NCBI RefSeq assembly: GCF_042477335.2 | Contig: NC_091262.1 | Span: 71,596,001-71,660,000 of the forward strand | DNA: 64,000 bases | Direction of reading: 5' to 3' | Source: Ovis canadensis | Taxonomy: Eukaryota; Chordata; Mammalia; Artiodactyla; Bovidae | Shown: one piece after another, positions 22,884-36,044 of the stretch | How positions within the stretch are numbered: position 1 is the first letter of the stretch | Layout: the number at the start of each line of letters is the position of its first letter | The notes under the pieces: generated by a model | Seen by the model: only the letters and a program-made list of their open reading frames with translations | Database searches by the model: none | What the model was told of the DNA's origin: nothing | Position numbers and translations under genes: made by a program

Positions 22884-23215
22884 TCCCTGATAGCTCAGCT
22901 GGTAAAGAATCTGCTTGCAATGTAGGAAACTCCAGTTCAATTCCTGGGTTGGGAAGTTCCCCTGGAGAAGGGATAGGCTATCCACTCCAGTATTCATGGG
23001 TTTCCCTGGTGGCTCAGATGGTAAAGACTCCGTTTGCAGTGCAGGAGACCTGGGTTCAGTCCCTGGGTTGGGAAGATCCCCTGGAGGAGGGCATGGCAAC
23101 CCACTCCAATATTCTTGCCTGGAGAATCCCCATGGACAGAGGAGCCTGGCAGGACTACAGTCCATGGGGTCGCAAAGAATCGGACATGACTGAGCGACTA
23201 AGCACATCACAGCAA
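22884..23215 (+). repeat. Two Bov-tA SINEs head to tail
   Basis: The first copy (22884-22997) has a full tRNA-like head but stops in the Bov-A body after CACTCCAGTATTC. A second complete copy (about 22998-23215) follows at once. The missing 3' part of the first is not found after the second. Confidence 0.87.
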
Positions 23216-24689
23216 AGGTAGGAAAGAGAAAACAACAATTAAGAATGACAAATTGGAAACATGACATAAGAGGGCACAAATAAGTTTAAAAATACTATTA
23301 ATTACAGTAAATGTGTTGACTCCCTGTGTTAGTCCCTTGTCTGGGTAAACTCGGCTGTCCTGGGCGATGGGAAAGGTAGGCAGACCAATCTAAGTAACAG
23401 GCTGCACAATTTGCCCTGGTCAGCTCTCACTCGGGGCAGCAGAAGTGTGACCATTTGCCTTTTTTCTTGTCCATGATTTCTCCTACAGATGGGAATAACT
23501 AAAGAACTTAATACGAACACAGTAGCTCCATGATTACTATGCCCTGAGTGGAGTCAATGTGAACAGCAATAGACACACAGCATTCCTGTGACAGGTTTGG
23601 ATTTCTGTTTTTGTGCAAAATCTGAACTGCTTCCTTTGTTTTTGTTTAATATGTTCTCAGAGTGACTGTACTGTACCACCCACCCTGGAACTACTTTAGG
23701 CCCCTTCATCTAGTTTTGCTCATTTTGAAATCATAAAATGGGTTAGATATTACCTTTCATTGTATCTATATATCTCTTTATTTATAATTTACATCTGCAT
23801 TTTGCTCAAGGATATATGTTTCTGATACACTGAGACATTTATATTTTATTTTACTCATCAATTCAGAGTTTTAATGAATCAAATTATTCTGTTAGAGTAT
23901 TCAGGTTTTTAAATTAACCTATATTCCTAGAGATACAGTCCTCCCTAAATTGAAAACAAATGATGGGTCTCATACAGAAAATGATGGGAAAAAAAAAATC
24001 TCTCTTCTTTGCAACTCACTGAAAATTATAAACATGAAAATGTAGAGAAAAAGTGCCATTTTAAATAAATTATAAAATCCATAAGCTTAAGACAAAACTA
24101 TACAGTAGCATACCTTACTGAATATTGTAAACAAGGGATTCTGTAACAAAGACTGAACAGAGCTGTCTATTCTCTAAGCAGAATTAAGATCTCATTGAAA
24201 GTTTTGAAAGGTATATGCATCAATTCTTTGTTTAGAGGTGCTTAGATGGAGCCACAAGAGAAGTAGGAAATATCCATTTAGAGAACTGCTTACTATAGCA
24301 CTGTTAGTGTACTTGATATTTCTATGATCTCACCTCCTAGAAAAGAGGAGATTGCTAGAGGTGAAGTGGAGGAAGGAGAAGTGATTAGTAAATCACAGCG
24401 CAAGATGCCTTAATCCAAAGGATGTTGCTGTGATCCTCTGCAAAAAAGGCAGCAAAGAAAATAAATTACATGAAGAATGCTGCAGACACCAAATATGTGT
24501 GATATTCTCCAGCTTATTTCCCATTACCCCACTTATACTTTTCTTCAACATTTACCTAGCCTGTTTGAAAAGCTAGACTGCATGAAGACTTTTTTTTAAA
24601 ATTCAAATATATTGGAGGATGTATAGTTAAGAATTTAACTTTACCTTTGTTCTCAGCTTAGAAAGATCTCAGTCTTTAGAAAGTTGTGT
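23216..24689. other. No feature seen
   Basis: Unique, mainly AT-rich DNA without a recognisable exon or repeat. Confidence 0.4.
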
Positions 24690-25484
24690 CTAATAGGAAT
24701 GTCTTTTCACATGGTGCCCTTGGATCCCATTAGATAGTTAATGTGATTAGGGTGGGGCTGGCCACACACTAGCTAATGTGTGATTTATGGTAGGAGCTTT
24801 GGCTCATATAGTATGCTCACTTCTCAGAGAGGCTGGGGACTGGAGACTGAGATGTGAGCAATCAATTATACCTATGTTATAGGGCCTTAATAAAAACTAT
24901 GAACATGGAGGCTTGTGTGAACTTTCCTGATGGGCAGTCTTCTGTGTATATTGTTACATATCGGTGCCAGGAGAGTAATGCTGTCCCAACTCTGTGGGGT
25001 AAAGGTCAACTGGAAGGTCTGTTTGGAGCCTTCCTGGCATCTGTTCCATGCACTTTTTCCCTTGACTGATTTTAATCTGTATCCTTTAGCTGTTATGAAA
25101 AAGTGAAAAGTGTTAGTCCTTCAGTCCCGTCCGACTCTTTGTGACCCCATGGACTGTAACCTGTCAGGTTCCTCTGTCCATGGAATTCTCCAGACAATAA
25201 TACTGGAGTGGGTAGCCATTCCCTTCTCCAAGGGATCTTCCTGACCCAGGGATTGAACCCAGGTCTCCTGCATTGCAGGCAGATTCTTTACTGTCTGAAC
25301 CACTAGGGAAGTCCTTAGCTGTAGTAAATCACAACAATGAGTATAGTAGCTTTTGGTGAGTTCTGTGAACCTTCTTCATGAATCATTGGGGCTGTAAGTG
25401 GTTTTGGGAGGCCTCTGAACTTGCAAATATGTCAGAAGTGAGGACAGTCTTGTATAGGCTTTTTTCCCATGAAGAAACAGGTTT
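24690..25484 (+). mobile_element. Old LTR-type element (ERVL-like), split by Bov-tA
   Basis: GGGGCTGGCCACACACTAGC, then GGAGACTGAGATGTGA, AATAAAAAC near 24889, and a 3' part resuming after the SINE and ending in CTTGCAAATATGTCAGAAGTG, which resembles the LTR/leader junction of a mammalian ERVL. Family assigned from memory only. Confidence 0.5.
25094..25312 (-). repeat. Bov-tA SINE, antisense, nested in LTR
   Basis: Complete antisense Bov-tA flanked by TTAGCTGT on both sides (within 25084-25093 and 25313-25322). Confidence 0.9.
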
Positions 25485-25498
25485 TCTGTAATTTTTTT

Positions 25499-28400
25499 TT
25501 CTGTTTATTTATTTTTTTTGAAGGATGATTGCTTTACAGAATTTTGTTGTTTTCTGTCAAACCCAACATGAATCAGCCATAGGTATACACATATCCCCTC
25601 CCTTTTGAATCTTCCTCCCATCTCCCTCCCCATCCCACCCTTCTAGGGTGATACAGAACCCCTGATTGAGTTTCCTGGGCCATACAACAAATTCCTGTTG
25701 GCTATCTATTTTACACATGGTAGTGTAAGTTTCCAGATTACTCTTTCCATACATCTCACCCTCTGCTCCCCTCTCCCCATGTCCATAAGTCTATTCTCTA
25801 TGTCTGTTTCTCCATTGTTGCCCTGTAAATAAGTTCTTAAGTACGTACCATTCTTCTAGATTCCGTATATATGTGTTCAGTTCAGTTCAGTTCAGTTCAG
25901 TCGCTCAGTTGTGTCCGATTCTTTGCAACCCCGTGAATCGCAGCACACGAGGCCTCCCTGTCCATCACCAACTCCCGGAGTTCACTCAGACCCACGTCCA
26001 TCGAGTCCATGATGCTATCCAGCCATCTCATCCTCTGTCGTCCCCTTCTCCTCCTGCCCCCAATCCCTCCCAGCATCAGAGTCTTTTCCAATGAGTCAAA
26101 CTCTTCGCATGAGGTGGCCAAAGTATTGGAATTTCAGCTTTAGCATCAGTCCTTCCAACAATATTTATCTTTCTCTTTCTGACTCAGTTCATTCTATAAT
26201 GTGTTCTAGGTTCATCCACCTTATCAGGACTGACTCAGATACACTCATTTTTATGGCTGAGCAATATTTCATTGTGTATGTATACCACAGCTTCTTTATC
26301 CATTCATCTATTGATAGACATCTAGGTTGCTTCCATGTTCCAGCTATTATAAATAGTGCTGCAATGAACATTGGGATATATGTGCCTTTTTCAATTTTGG
26401 TTTTCTCAGGGTATATGCCTAGGAGTGGGATTGCTGGGTCATATAGTGGTTTTATTCCTAGTTTTTAAAGGAATCTCCATACTGTCTTCCCACAGTGGCT
26501 GTATCAATTTACGTTCCCACCAACAGTGCACGAGCATTCCCTTTTCTCCATACCCTCTCCAGCATTTATTTTTTGTAGACTTTTTGATGATGGCCATTCT
26601 GATGATATCTCATTGTAGTTTTGATTTGCATTTCTCTAATAATGAGTGATGCTAAGCATCTTTTCGTGTATTTGTTAGCCACCTGTATGTCTTTTTTGGG
26701 AAAATGTCTGTTTAGGTCTTTTCCCCACTTTTTGATTGGGTTGTTTGTTTTTCTGATATTGACTTATATGAACTGCTTGTATATTTTGAAAATTAATCCT
26801 TTGTCAGTTGTTTCATTTGCTATTATTTTCTCCAATTCTGAGGGTTGTCTTTTCACCTTCCTTCTAGTTTCCTTTGCCATGCAAAAGCTTTTAAGTTTAA
26901 TCAGATCCCACTTTTGTTTTTATTTCCATTACTCTAGGGGGTGGGTCATAGAGGATCTTATTTTGATTAATGGTTAAGTGTTCTGCCTGTGTTTTCCTAA
27001 ATTTAGGTCTTTAATCCATTTTGAGTTTATCTTTGTGTATGGTGTTAGGAAGTGTTCTAATTTCATTCTTTTACGGGTAGCTGTCCAGTTTTCGCAGCAC
27101 CATTTATTAAAGAGGCTGTCCTTGCCCCATTGTATATTCTTGCCTCCTTTGTCAAAAATAAGGTACCCATAGGTGCGTGGGTTTATTTCTGAGCTTTCTG
27201 TCTTGTTTCATTGGTCTATATTTCTGTTTTTGTGCCAGTACCATACTGTCTTGATGACTGTAGCTTTGAGGTATAATCTGGAGTCAGGAAGGTTGATTCC
27301 TCCAGCTCCATCCTTCTTTCTCAAGACTTCTTTGGCTATTAGGGGTCTTTTGTGTTTCCATATGAATTGTGAATTTTTTTGTTCTAGGTCTGTGAAAAAT
27401 GCAGTTGGTAATTTGGTAGGGATTGCATCGAATCTGTAGATTGCATTTGCTATTACAGTCATTTTCACAATATTGATTGTTCCTACCCAGGAACATGGAA
27501 TATCTCTCCAATCTGTTTACATAATCTTTGATTTCTTTCATTAGTGTCTTAGAATTTTCTGTGTACAGTTCTTTTGTCTCCTTAGGTGAATTTATTCCTA
27601 GATATTTAATTCTTTTTGTTGCAATGGTGAATGGGATTGATTCCTTAATTTCTCTTTCTGACTTCATTGTTAGTATATAGAAATGCAAGTGATTTCTGAG
27701 TATTAGTTTTGTATCCTGCAACTTTGCTAAATTCACTGATTAGCTCTAGTAATTTTCTGATACTATCTTTAGGGTTTCTATGTAGAGTATCATGTCATCT
27801 GCAAATAGTGAGAGCTTTACTTCTTTTCTGATCTGGATTCCTTTTATTTATTTTTCTTCTCTGAGTGCTGTAGCTAGCACTTCCAAACTATGTTTAATAA
27901 TAGTGGTGAAAGTGGACACCCTTGTCTTGTTCCTGATCTTATGGGGAATACTTTCAATTTTTCACCATTGAGAATAATGTTTGCTGTAGGCTTATCATAT
28001 ATGGCCTTTACTATGTTGAGGTAGGTTTTTTCTATGCCCGTTTCTTGAAGAGTTGTAATCATAAAAGAGTGCTGAATTTTGTCAAAGGCTTTCTCTGCAT
28101 CTACTGAGATTATCATTTGACTTTTGTCTTTCAATTTGTTAATATGGTGTATCACATTGATTTGCATATATTGAAGAATCCTTGCATGTCTGGAATAAAC
28201 TCAACTTGATCATGGTGTATGAGCTTTTTGATGTGTTGCTGAATTCTGTTTGCTAAAAGTTTGTTGAGGATTTTTGCATCTATGTTTATCAGTGATATTG
28301 GCCTGTAGTTTTCATTTTTTTATGTTGTCTTTGTCTGGTTTTTGTCTCAGGGTGGTGTTGGCCTCACAGAATGAGTTTGGAAGTGTTCCTTCCTTTGCAA

Positions 28401-31400
28401 TTTTTTGAAAGTTTTAGAAGGATAGGTATTAGCTCTTCTCTAAATGTTTGATAGAATTCTTCTTTGAAGCCATCTGGTCCTGGACTTTTGTTTTTTGAGA
28501 GATTTTTTTTTTTTTATCACAGCTTCAATTTCAGTGCTTGTAATTGGATTGTTCATAATTGCTTTTCCTTCCCAGTTCAGTCTTGGAAGATTGAACTTTT
28601 CTAAGAATCTGTCCATTTCTTACAGGCTATCCATTTTATTGCCATATAGTTTTTCATAATAGTCTCTTACAATCCTTTGTATTTCTGCATTGTCTGTTGT
28701 GACCTCTTCTTTTTCATTTCTAACTTTGGTAAATTGATTCTTCTTTATTTTCTCCCGATGAGTCTGGATAAAGGTTTGTCAACTTTGTTTATCTTCTCAA
28801 AGAACCAGCTTTTAGTTTTATTAATCTGTGCTATTGTTTCTTTAATTTATTTCTGCTCAGATCTTTATGATTTCATTCCTTCTACTAATTTTGGGGTTTT
28901 CTTGTTCTTCTTTTTCCAGTTGTTTTAGGTGTAAAGTTAGGTTGTCTATTCAGTGTTTTTCTTGTTTCTTGAGGTAGGATTGTATTGCTATAACCTTCCC
29001 TCTTAGAACTGCTTTTGCTGCATCCCATAGGTTTTGAGTTGTTGGTTTTCATTGTCATTTGTTCCTAGAAATTTTTTGATTTCCCTTTTGATTTCTTCAG
29101 TAACCTGTTGGTTATTTAGAAATGTATTGTTTAATCTCCATGTGTTTGTGTTTCTTATGGTTTTTTTCTTGTAATTAATACCTAGTCTGATGGCATTGTG
29201 GTTGGAGAAGATGCTTGATATGATTTCAGTTTTCTTAAATTGATTGAGGTTTGATTTGTGACCCAAGATGTGGTCTGTCCTGAAGAATATTCTATGTGTA
29301 CTTGAGAAGAAGTTGTATTCTTCTGCATTTGGATGGAATGTTCTGAAGATATCAGTGAGATCCATCTTATCTAATGTATCATTTAAGACTTATGTTTCCT
29401 TATAAATTTTCTGTTTTGATGATCTGTCCATTGATGTGAGTGGGATGTTAAAGTTTTCTACTATTATTGTGTTACTGTCAATTTCTCCTTTTACGTCTGT
29501 TAGTGTTTGTCTTATGTGTTGAGGTGCTCCTATATGTTGGGTGCATAGATATTTACAGTTGTTATGTCTTCCTCTTGGATTGATCCCTTGATCATTATGT
29601 AGTGCCCTTCCTTATCTCTTGTCATCTTCTTTATTTTAAGGTCTATTTTGTCTGATATGAAGATTGCTACTCCAGCTCTCTTTTGCTTCCCATTTGAATG
29701 GAATATATTTTTCCATCTTCTCACTTCCAGTCTATATGTATCTTTAGGTCTGAAGTGGGTTTCTTGTAGACAGCATATATATGGGTCTTGCTTTTGTATC
29801 CATTCAGTCAGTCTGTGTCTTTTGGTTGGAGCATTTAATCCATTTACATTTTAAGTAATTATTGATATATATGTTCCTATTGCCATTTTCTTAATTGTTT
29901 GGTGTTGTTTCGTAGATCTTTTTTCTTCTCTTGTATTTCTTGACTATATAAGTCCCTTTAACATTTGTTGTAAAGCTGGTTTGGTGGTACTGAATTCTCT
30001 TTGTCTGAAAAGCTTTTTATTTCTCCATCAATTTTGAATGAGATCCTTGCCAGGTACAGTAATCTTGGTTGTAGATTTTTCCCTTTTGGTACTTTAAATA
30101 TATCCTGCCATTCCCTTCTAGGCTGCAGAGTTTCTGCTGAAAGATCAGCTGTTAAGCGTATGGGGTTTCCCATGTATGTTACTTGTTGCTTCTCCCTTGC
30201 TTCTTTTAGTTATATTTCTTTGTGTTTAGTCTTTGTTAGTTCGATTAGTATATTTTTTAGTGTGTTTCTCCTTGGGTTTATCCTGTATGGGACTCTTTGT
30301 GCCTCTTGAACTTGATTGATTATTTCCTTTTCCATGTTGGGAAAATTTTCAACTATAATTCCTTCAAAAATTTTCTCATACCCTTTCTTTTTCTCTTCTT
30401 CTTCTGGGACCCCTATAATTCAAATGTTGGTGCATTTGATATTGTCCCAGAAGTCTCTCAGACTGTCCTCAGTTCTTTTCATTCTTTTTACTTTATTCTG
30501 CTCTTCAGAAGTTATTTCCACTATTTTATCTTCTAGCTCACTGATTCATTCTTCTGCTTCAGATATTCTGCTATTGATTCCTTCTAGAGTATTCTTAGTT
30601 TCAGTAATTGTGTTGTTTGTCTCTGTATGTTTATTCTTTAATTCTTCTAGGTCTTGTTAATTGATTCTTGTACTTTTTCCCATTTTGTTTTTAAGGTTTT
30701 TGCTCATCTTCAGTATAATTATTCTGAATTTTTTTCAGGTAATTTGCCTATTTTCTCTTCATTTATTTGGACTTCTCTGTTTTTAGTTGGCTTCTTCATT
30801 TGTGTAGCATTTCTCTGCCTTTTCATTAATTTTTTAAAAACTTATTGTGTTTGAGGTCTCCTTTTCCCAGGCTTCAGGGTTGAATTCGTTCTTCCTTTTG
30901 GTTTCTGCCCTGCTGAGGTTGGTCCAGTGGTTTGTGTAAACTTCATATAGGGTGAGATTTGTGCTGAGTTTTTGTTTGTTTTTCCTCTGATGGGCAAGGC
31001 TGAGTGAGGTGGTAATCCTGTCTGTTGATGATTGGATTTGTATTTTTGTTTTGTTTGTTGTTTAGATGTTTAGTTGTCCTGCATAGGGTGCTACTGGTGG
31101 TTGGGTGATGCTGGGTCTTGTATTCAAGTAATTTCCTTAGTGTGAGTTCTCACTATTTGTACTCCCTAGAGTGAGTTCTCTGGTAGTCTAGGGTCTTGGA
31201 GTCAGTGCTCCCACTCCAAAAGCTCAGGGCCTGGTCTCTGGTTAGGAGCAAAGATTCCACAAGTGATTTCTTATGGCATTAAGAGAGATTAAAACAACTA
31301 TCCAAAAATGAGAAACCAAAGATGAACCCCAGGAAAGTGGCAGTTACAAAATCAGGCAAATAATAATTAAAATAATGGAATATACACATATACATATACA

Positions 31401-33699
31401 CCCATGAGCAAAGTCAAAACAGTCCAACAAAAATAAAGTACAGTAAATTGACCTGGTGAACAAAGGAAATAAAAAATTATATTTACCAGTTAAGAATGAG
31501 GCTAACTAAAGCACAAACTGTAAAAAAAAACCTAAAGCAAGGTGCCAGTGGGGAATAAAACAATGAAAATGAAACTAACAAATATGTTAAGAGGAAAGGA
31601 AAGAAATGAAAGAATAGATATGCAAAGTTAAATAGAGATAGATAAAGAAGGTTTATATATATTAAAGATTAACTGCAAGGAGGAAAGAACAGTAGGAAAA
31701 GCAAACAAAGGCATAAATGTAGAAAAAGTAGTAATAGGTTTAAAAAATTAAAAAGAGAAAAGAGGAAGAAAGGAAAACTCTACAGAACTGCAAAAGTCCA
31801 ACATAGAGGCAGAAGTTCATAACAATAAAAAATGACACTGAGAAAAAAAAGCTCAAAAGTTTAATTAGATTTCATAGTGCCAGTAAAATTGACAACTACA
31901 ACAGAGGGGGTGAAAAAAAAAGAAAAAAATCCAAAATAATCTACAGAACAAGTCAAAACATAAGAATATATAAATTTTTTTTGAGTCACTGCTGTCAGAA
32001 TCCTTTCCCTCACTAGGAGTCCCAGTCTACCTCACCTCCCTAGGATGCCCTCCAACACTCTGGACCTGTTGTGGGGGCAGCTCAAATTCTAATCTGGTCC
32101 TACTCCTGTGTGTTCTTGCCTCAAGTGTCCACAGCTATCAGAACTAGTGCGTTTTCTTTTGTGGGAGCTCTCAATGAACTTTTATATAGTGCATAGACAC
32201 AGAGTCTGCCTAGTTGAGTGTGTGGATTTAATCTGCAGCTTGTACAGCTGGTGGGAAGGTTTTGGGTCTTCTTCCTTAGCAACACTGCCCCTGGGTTTCA
32301 ACTGTGGTTTCATTTCCACCTCTGCATATGGGTCATCCACTGGGGTTTGCTCCTGAGGCTGCCCTGGAGGACTTGGGTTTACCCCTGAGAGGGCAAGGTG
32401 TGGAGGTGGTGCAGCTGCTTGGGTTACAGGAGTTCTGGCAGTACCAGGTACCCAGGGGAGTTGACGGCTAAGGCAGAAGGAAATACAGTGCTCTAGAAGG
32501 GTATGGCAACCAGTATGCTCCAGTATTCTTGACTAGAGAACCCACCTCCTTGACAGAAAAACCTGGCAGGCCACAGTCTGCAGGGTCACAAAGAGTCACA
32601 CTACTGAAGTGACCCTGCACGCATAGATGCAAGACTATTTTTCCCTTGTGGCAGCTCTGCCCCAGTGAGAGTTGAGTGTGAAGATGGCACTGCTGCTTGG
32701 CTTGTGGGGACCCTGGCGGTGCCAGGTGTGCAGGGACACAGACTGTCTCCCCTGCAGGAGTTATAGCCCTATCAGAGTCTTTTTTCGAGCCTTTGGTAAC
32801 AGGCAGTCAAAAGGCCTCTTTGGCCAGTCTTTCTCCGTAGTCCCACCCATTCAGGCACTTAGAGGGCTCCCTTGCCTGGGGTCCTTCTCTGTTGTTTGCC
32901 TCAGCCACATAGAGGGGCCCTCCCTGCCTGGTGTCCTACTCAGGAGATCGGTGCATCAGGCACTTAAAGGGGCACCCTGGGTGGGGTCCTACTCTGTAGT
33001 TCAGTGTGTCAGGCGTTTGATGGGCCAGCCTCTCTATTGTTCAGCTGCTGATGCTAGCGTGTGTGGGGGGGGAGAGGCTATGGTGATGGTTCCACCCCCT
33101 TTGCGTGACTCAGCGGTATCACCTTGCTTCCGTGGCTGCCTGGCTTTTTTCCACAGCCATATCCCACCACAGTCTTCTCCTTCCCATCCCCTCAATCCGT
33201 CTCTCTGCAGTCAACAGCAGCCCTCTCCCTGGGATTGCTCCACAATCCCTAAACTCCAGCTCCCACCCGCTGCACCCTCCAGGGGACCTGCGTCCCTGTC
33301 CAGGGTACGTATGGCTGCGGCAAGGACTGTTTGATTCTCATTCCATTTAGGCTGCCACAGATCAGCTGTTTCCCTCTCAGCCTTAAATGTTTCTCCTCTG
33401 ACTCAGACAATTGCCTGTATGTGGGGATTGGACCCCGCTCCCCCGCCCCCGCCCTGCTTCAGTTCTCCCACTGACCGAGGGCAGATCCAGCCCTACTAAC
33501 ACTCCTGTTTTCCCCCCTAGTTCCTTTATCCTACTGAGTTTTGCCTGGTTCTAGATTTTCTTTTCCTCTGGTCAGGTACTCCTGTCCTCTCTCAGCTGGT
33601 GTTCTGCATGCACTTCTGTGTCTGAAGGTGTATTTCTGATGTATCCGTGGAGAGAGATGTACTCCATGTCCACCTACTCCTCTGCCATCTTGTTCTCCC
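25499..33699 (-). mobile_element. Ruminant L1 LINE, near full length (8.2 kb), antisense
   Basis: Flanked by the 14-bp TSD TCTGTAATTTTTTT (25485-25498 and 33700-33713). The 5' end on the - strand begins with a CAAGATGGC core, the usual YY1-type site at mammalian L1 starts. Reading 33699 to 25499: a long 5' UTR with a GC-rich part (33700-32000) and an A-rich part on the + strand (32000-31270); ORF1-like coiled-coil region about 30900-30000; ORF2 endonuclease about 29800-29000; RT with [11 protein letters not shown] near 28090 and an intact FADD near 27793-27807; and the C-terminal region about 27740-26200. Frames are broken by many stops and indels. A BovB fragment is nested at 25872-26158. 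Confidence 0.88.
25872..26158 (-). mobile_element. BovB 3' fragment nested in L1, antisense
   Basis: Begins with (AGTTC)n and covers about 285 bp of the BovB 3' end. It interrupts L1 sequence between GTATATATGTG and CAATATTTATC. Confidence 0.9.
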
Positions 33700-33739
33700 T
33701 CTGTAATTTTTTTGAGAATATGTAGAACAGTTGTCCAAA

Positions 33740-33930
33740 CTCTTGAGCCTGTGAGTTGCAACTACCCAGCCCATGTGCCCTAGAGCTCATGTTCCACAAA
33801 AACCAAGAGAAGCCACCACAATGAAAACCCCTCACCCCACTACTAGAGTAGATCTTCCTTGCCACAATTAGAAAAAGCCTGCATGCAGCAACGAAGACCT
33901 AGGCAGCCTGAAATAAATATAGATAAAAGA
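33740..33930 (+). repeat. CHR-type SINE, 3' part
   Basis: Repeated tRNA-SINE motifs (GTGAGTTGCAACTACCCAGCC; GCCACCACAATGAAAACCCC; GCAACGAAGACCTAGGCAGCC) and an A-rich end. It lies right after the L1 TSD. Confidence 0.65.
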
Positions 33931-34619
33931 AACATTAAACAGTTTAAAAATTAGAATGTAAAATAGTGAAAAGATGAAAACCATATGAGAAGCAACAAAA
34001 AAATAGCTACTGTTGAAAATATTGAATATGTTCAGGCATATTGTGGGTAAGATGGTTGAGAAGTTTCTGAACTTCAAGGATAAAGGCAGAAAAAAAACAG
34101 GACATATAAACAAAGTATTTTACATTATTATATATATAGTATTATGAGTATATTTATTATAATTATTTAAATTTGGGAATTTAAATACAATTTCAATCAT
34201 AATCTCTCCACTTCAGTTCTCTGTTTACAGAAATAGTCTTTATGTTGGATGAATTTACAGTGAAGAAAGTACTTTTGTTTGTTATTTACTTTTCAAATAA
34301 CATGTTTAAAATTGACTTTTTGGGGAGGTGTGTACAGTTTTCAGCTTTAACACATGTATAAATCTGTGTAATCACCTCCCCAATCAGAATATGGAACTTT
34401 TCTTTTACTTCAAAACACTCCCTGTGCTGCCCCTTTGTAGGTACATTCTCCCCCGACTCTTAACTCTTGTCAACTACTGTTGACAAATCTGTTCTCTGAA
34501 CAGACAACTCTGTTCTCTGTCCCTATAGTTTTGTCTTTTTCAAAATTTCATATAAATAGACTCATACCAGTAAACAACCTTTTGAGACTAGCTTCTTTTA
34601 CTGAGCATAATACCTCTGA

Positions 34620-35837
34620 CTGTGTGGATCACAATAAACTGTGGAAAATTCTTCAAGAGGTGGGAATACCAGACCACCTGACCTGCCTCTTGAGAAACCT
34701 GTATGCAGGTCAGGAAGCAACAGTTAGAACTGGACATGGAACAACAGACTGGTTCCAAATAGGAAAAGGAGTATATCAAGGCTGTATATTGTCACCCTGC
34801 TTATTTAACTTCTATGCAGAGTACATCATGAGAAACGCTGGGCTGGAGGAAGCACAAACTGGAATCAAGATTGCTGGGAGAAATATCAATAATCTCAGAT
34901 ATGCAGATGACACAACCCTTATGGCAGAAAGCGAAGAAGAGCTAAAGAGTCTCTTGATGAAAGTGAAAGAGGAGAGTGGAAAAGTTGGCTTAAAGCTCAA
35001 TATTCAGAAAACTAAGATCATGGCATCTGGTCCCATTACTTCATAGATGGGGAAACAGTGGAAACAGTGTCAGGATTTATTTTTTGGGGCTTCAAAGTCA
35101 CTGCAGATGGTGACTGCAGCCATGAAATTAAAAGACGCTTACTCCTTGGAAGAAAAGTTATGACCAACTTAGATAGCATATTCAAAAGCAGAGACGTTAC
35201 TTTGCTGACTAAGGTCCATCTAGTCAAGGCTACGGTTTTTCCAGTGGTCATGTATGGATGTGAGAATTGGACTGTGAAGAAGGCTGAGCGCCAAAGAATT
35301 GATGCTTTTGAACTGTGGTGTTGGAGAAGACTCTTGAGAGTCCCTTGGACTGCAACGAGATCCAACCAGTCCATTCTGAAGGAGCTCAGTCCTGGGTGTT
35401 CATTGAAGGACTGATACTGAAGCTGAAAGGTGGGGGGCTCTTTGTGATGGCAGCCTTCAACACTCTGTGTTGGACCACAGTGCTCTGGCCTGGTTGCCCT
35501 GGATGCTTGATGTATAGTTGGGTCTTTCCAGGAGAAAGGATGAATGGGAAATAAATTTTTTGAGACTGTGAATTGGAAGGACTGAAGCTGAAGCTGAAAC
35601 TCCAATACTTTGGCCCCCTGATGTGAAGAACTGACTCTGGAAAAGACCTGATGCTGGGAAAGATTGAAGGCAGGAGGAGAAAGGGACGACAGAGGATGAG
35701 TGGTTGGATGGCATCACCTACTCAATGTACATGGGTTTGGGTAGACTCTGGGATTTGGTTATGGATAGGGAGGCTGGCGTGCTGTGGTTCATGAAGTCAC
35801 AAAGAGTCGGACACGACTGAGCGACTGAACTGAACTG
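34620..35837 (+). mobile_element. BovB LINE, 5'-truncated, with perfect TSD
   Basis: Inserted in old L1 with the 11-bp TSD AATACCTCTGA at 34609-34619 and 35838-35848. Codes RT from about DCVDHNKLWKIL through LRYADDTTLMAES (YADD intact) to the C-terminal domain. An extra 147-bp block interrupts it at 35429-35575, and the end past 35640 is shortened. Confidence 0.93.
35429..35575. other. Unidentified 147-bp insertion within BovB
   Basis: Not present in the other BovB copies here. It is bounded by two copies of a BovB stretch (GGAAGGACTGATGCTGAAGCTG-like, about 35405-35427 and 35576-35599), consistent with a target-site duplication of roughly 23 bp or an unequal exchange. It contains AATAAA (35550-35555) followed by a T-run. 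I do not recognise its origin. Confidence 0.7.
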
Positions 35838-36044
35838 AATACCTCTGAGGTTCATCCATTTTTCTTGTATGTATCAATAGTTCACTTTAATTGTCAAGTA
35901 GATTTTCGTTTCGTGGATATAACACAGTTTATGCATTAATCTATTGATGGATATTTGGATTATTTTCAGTTTTGTCAATTATGAAAAGACCGGCTGTAAA
36001 CCTCTGTGCAGGTTTTTGTGCAAACATATTTTAATTTCTGTAGG

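Noticed and set aside
32672-33334. The 220-codon + strand open frame as a gene
   Set aside because: It lies antisense within the GC-rich 5' UTR of the L1 at 25499-33699, and its composition follows that of the repeat.
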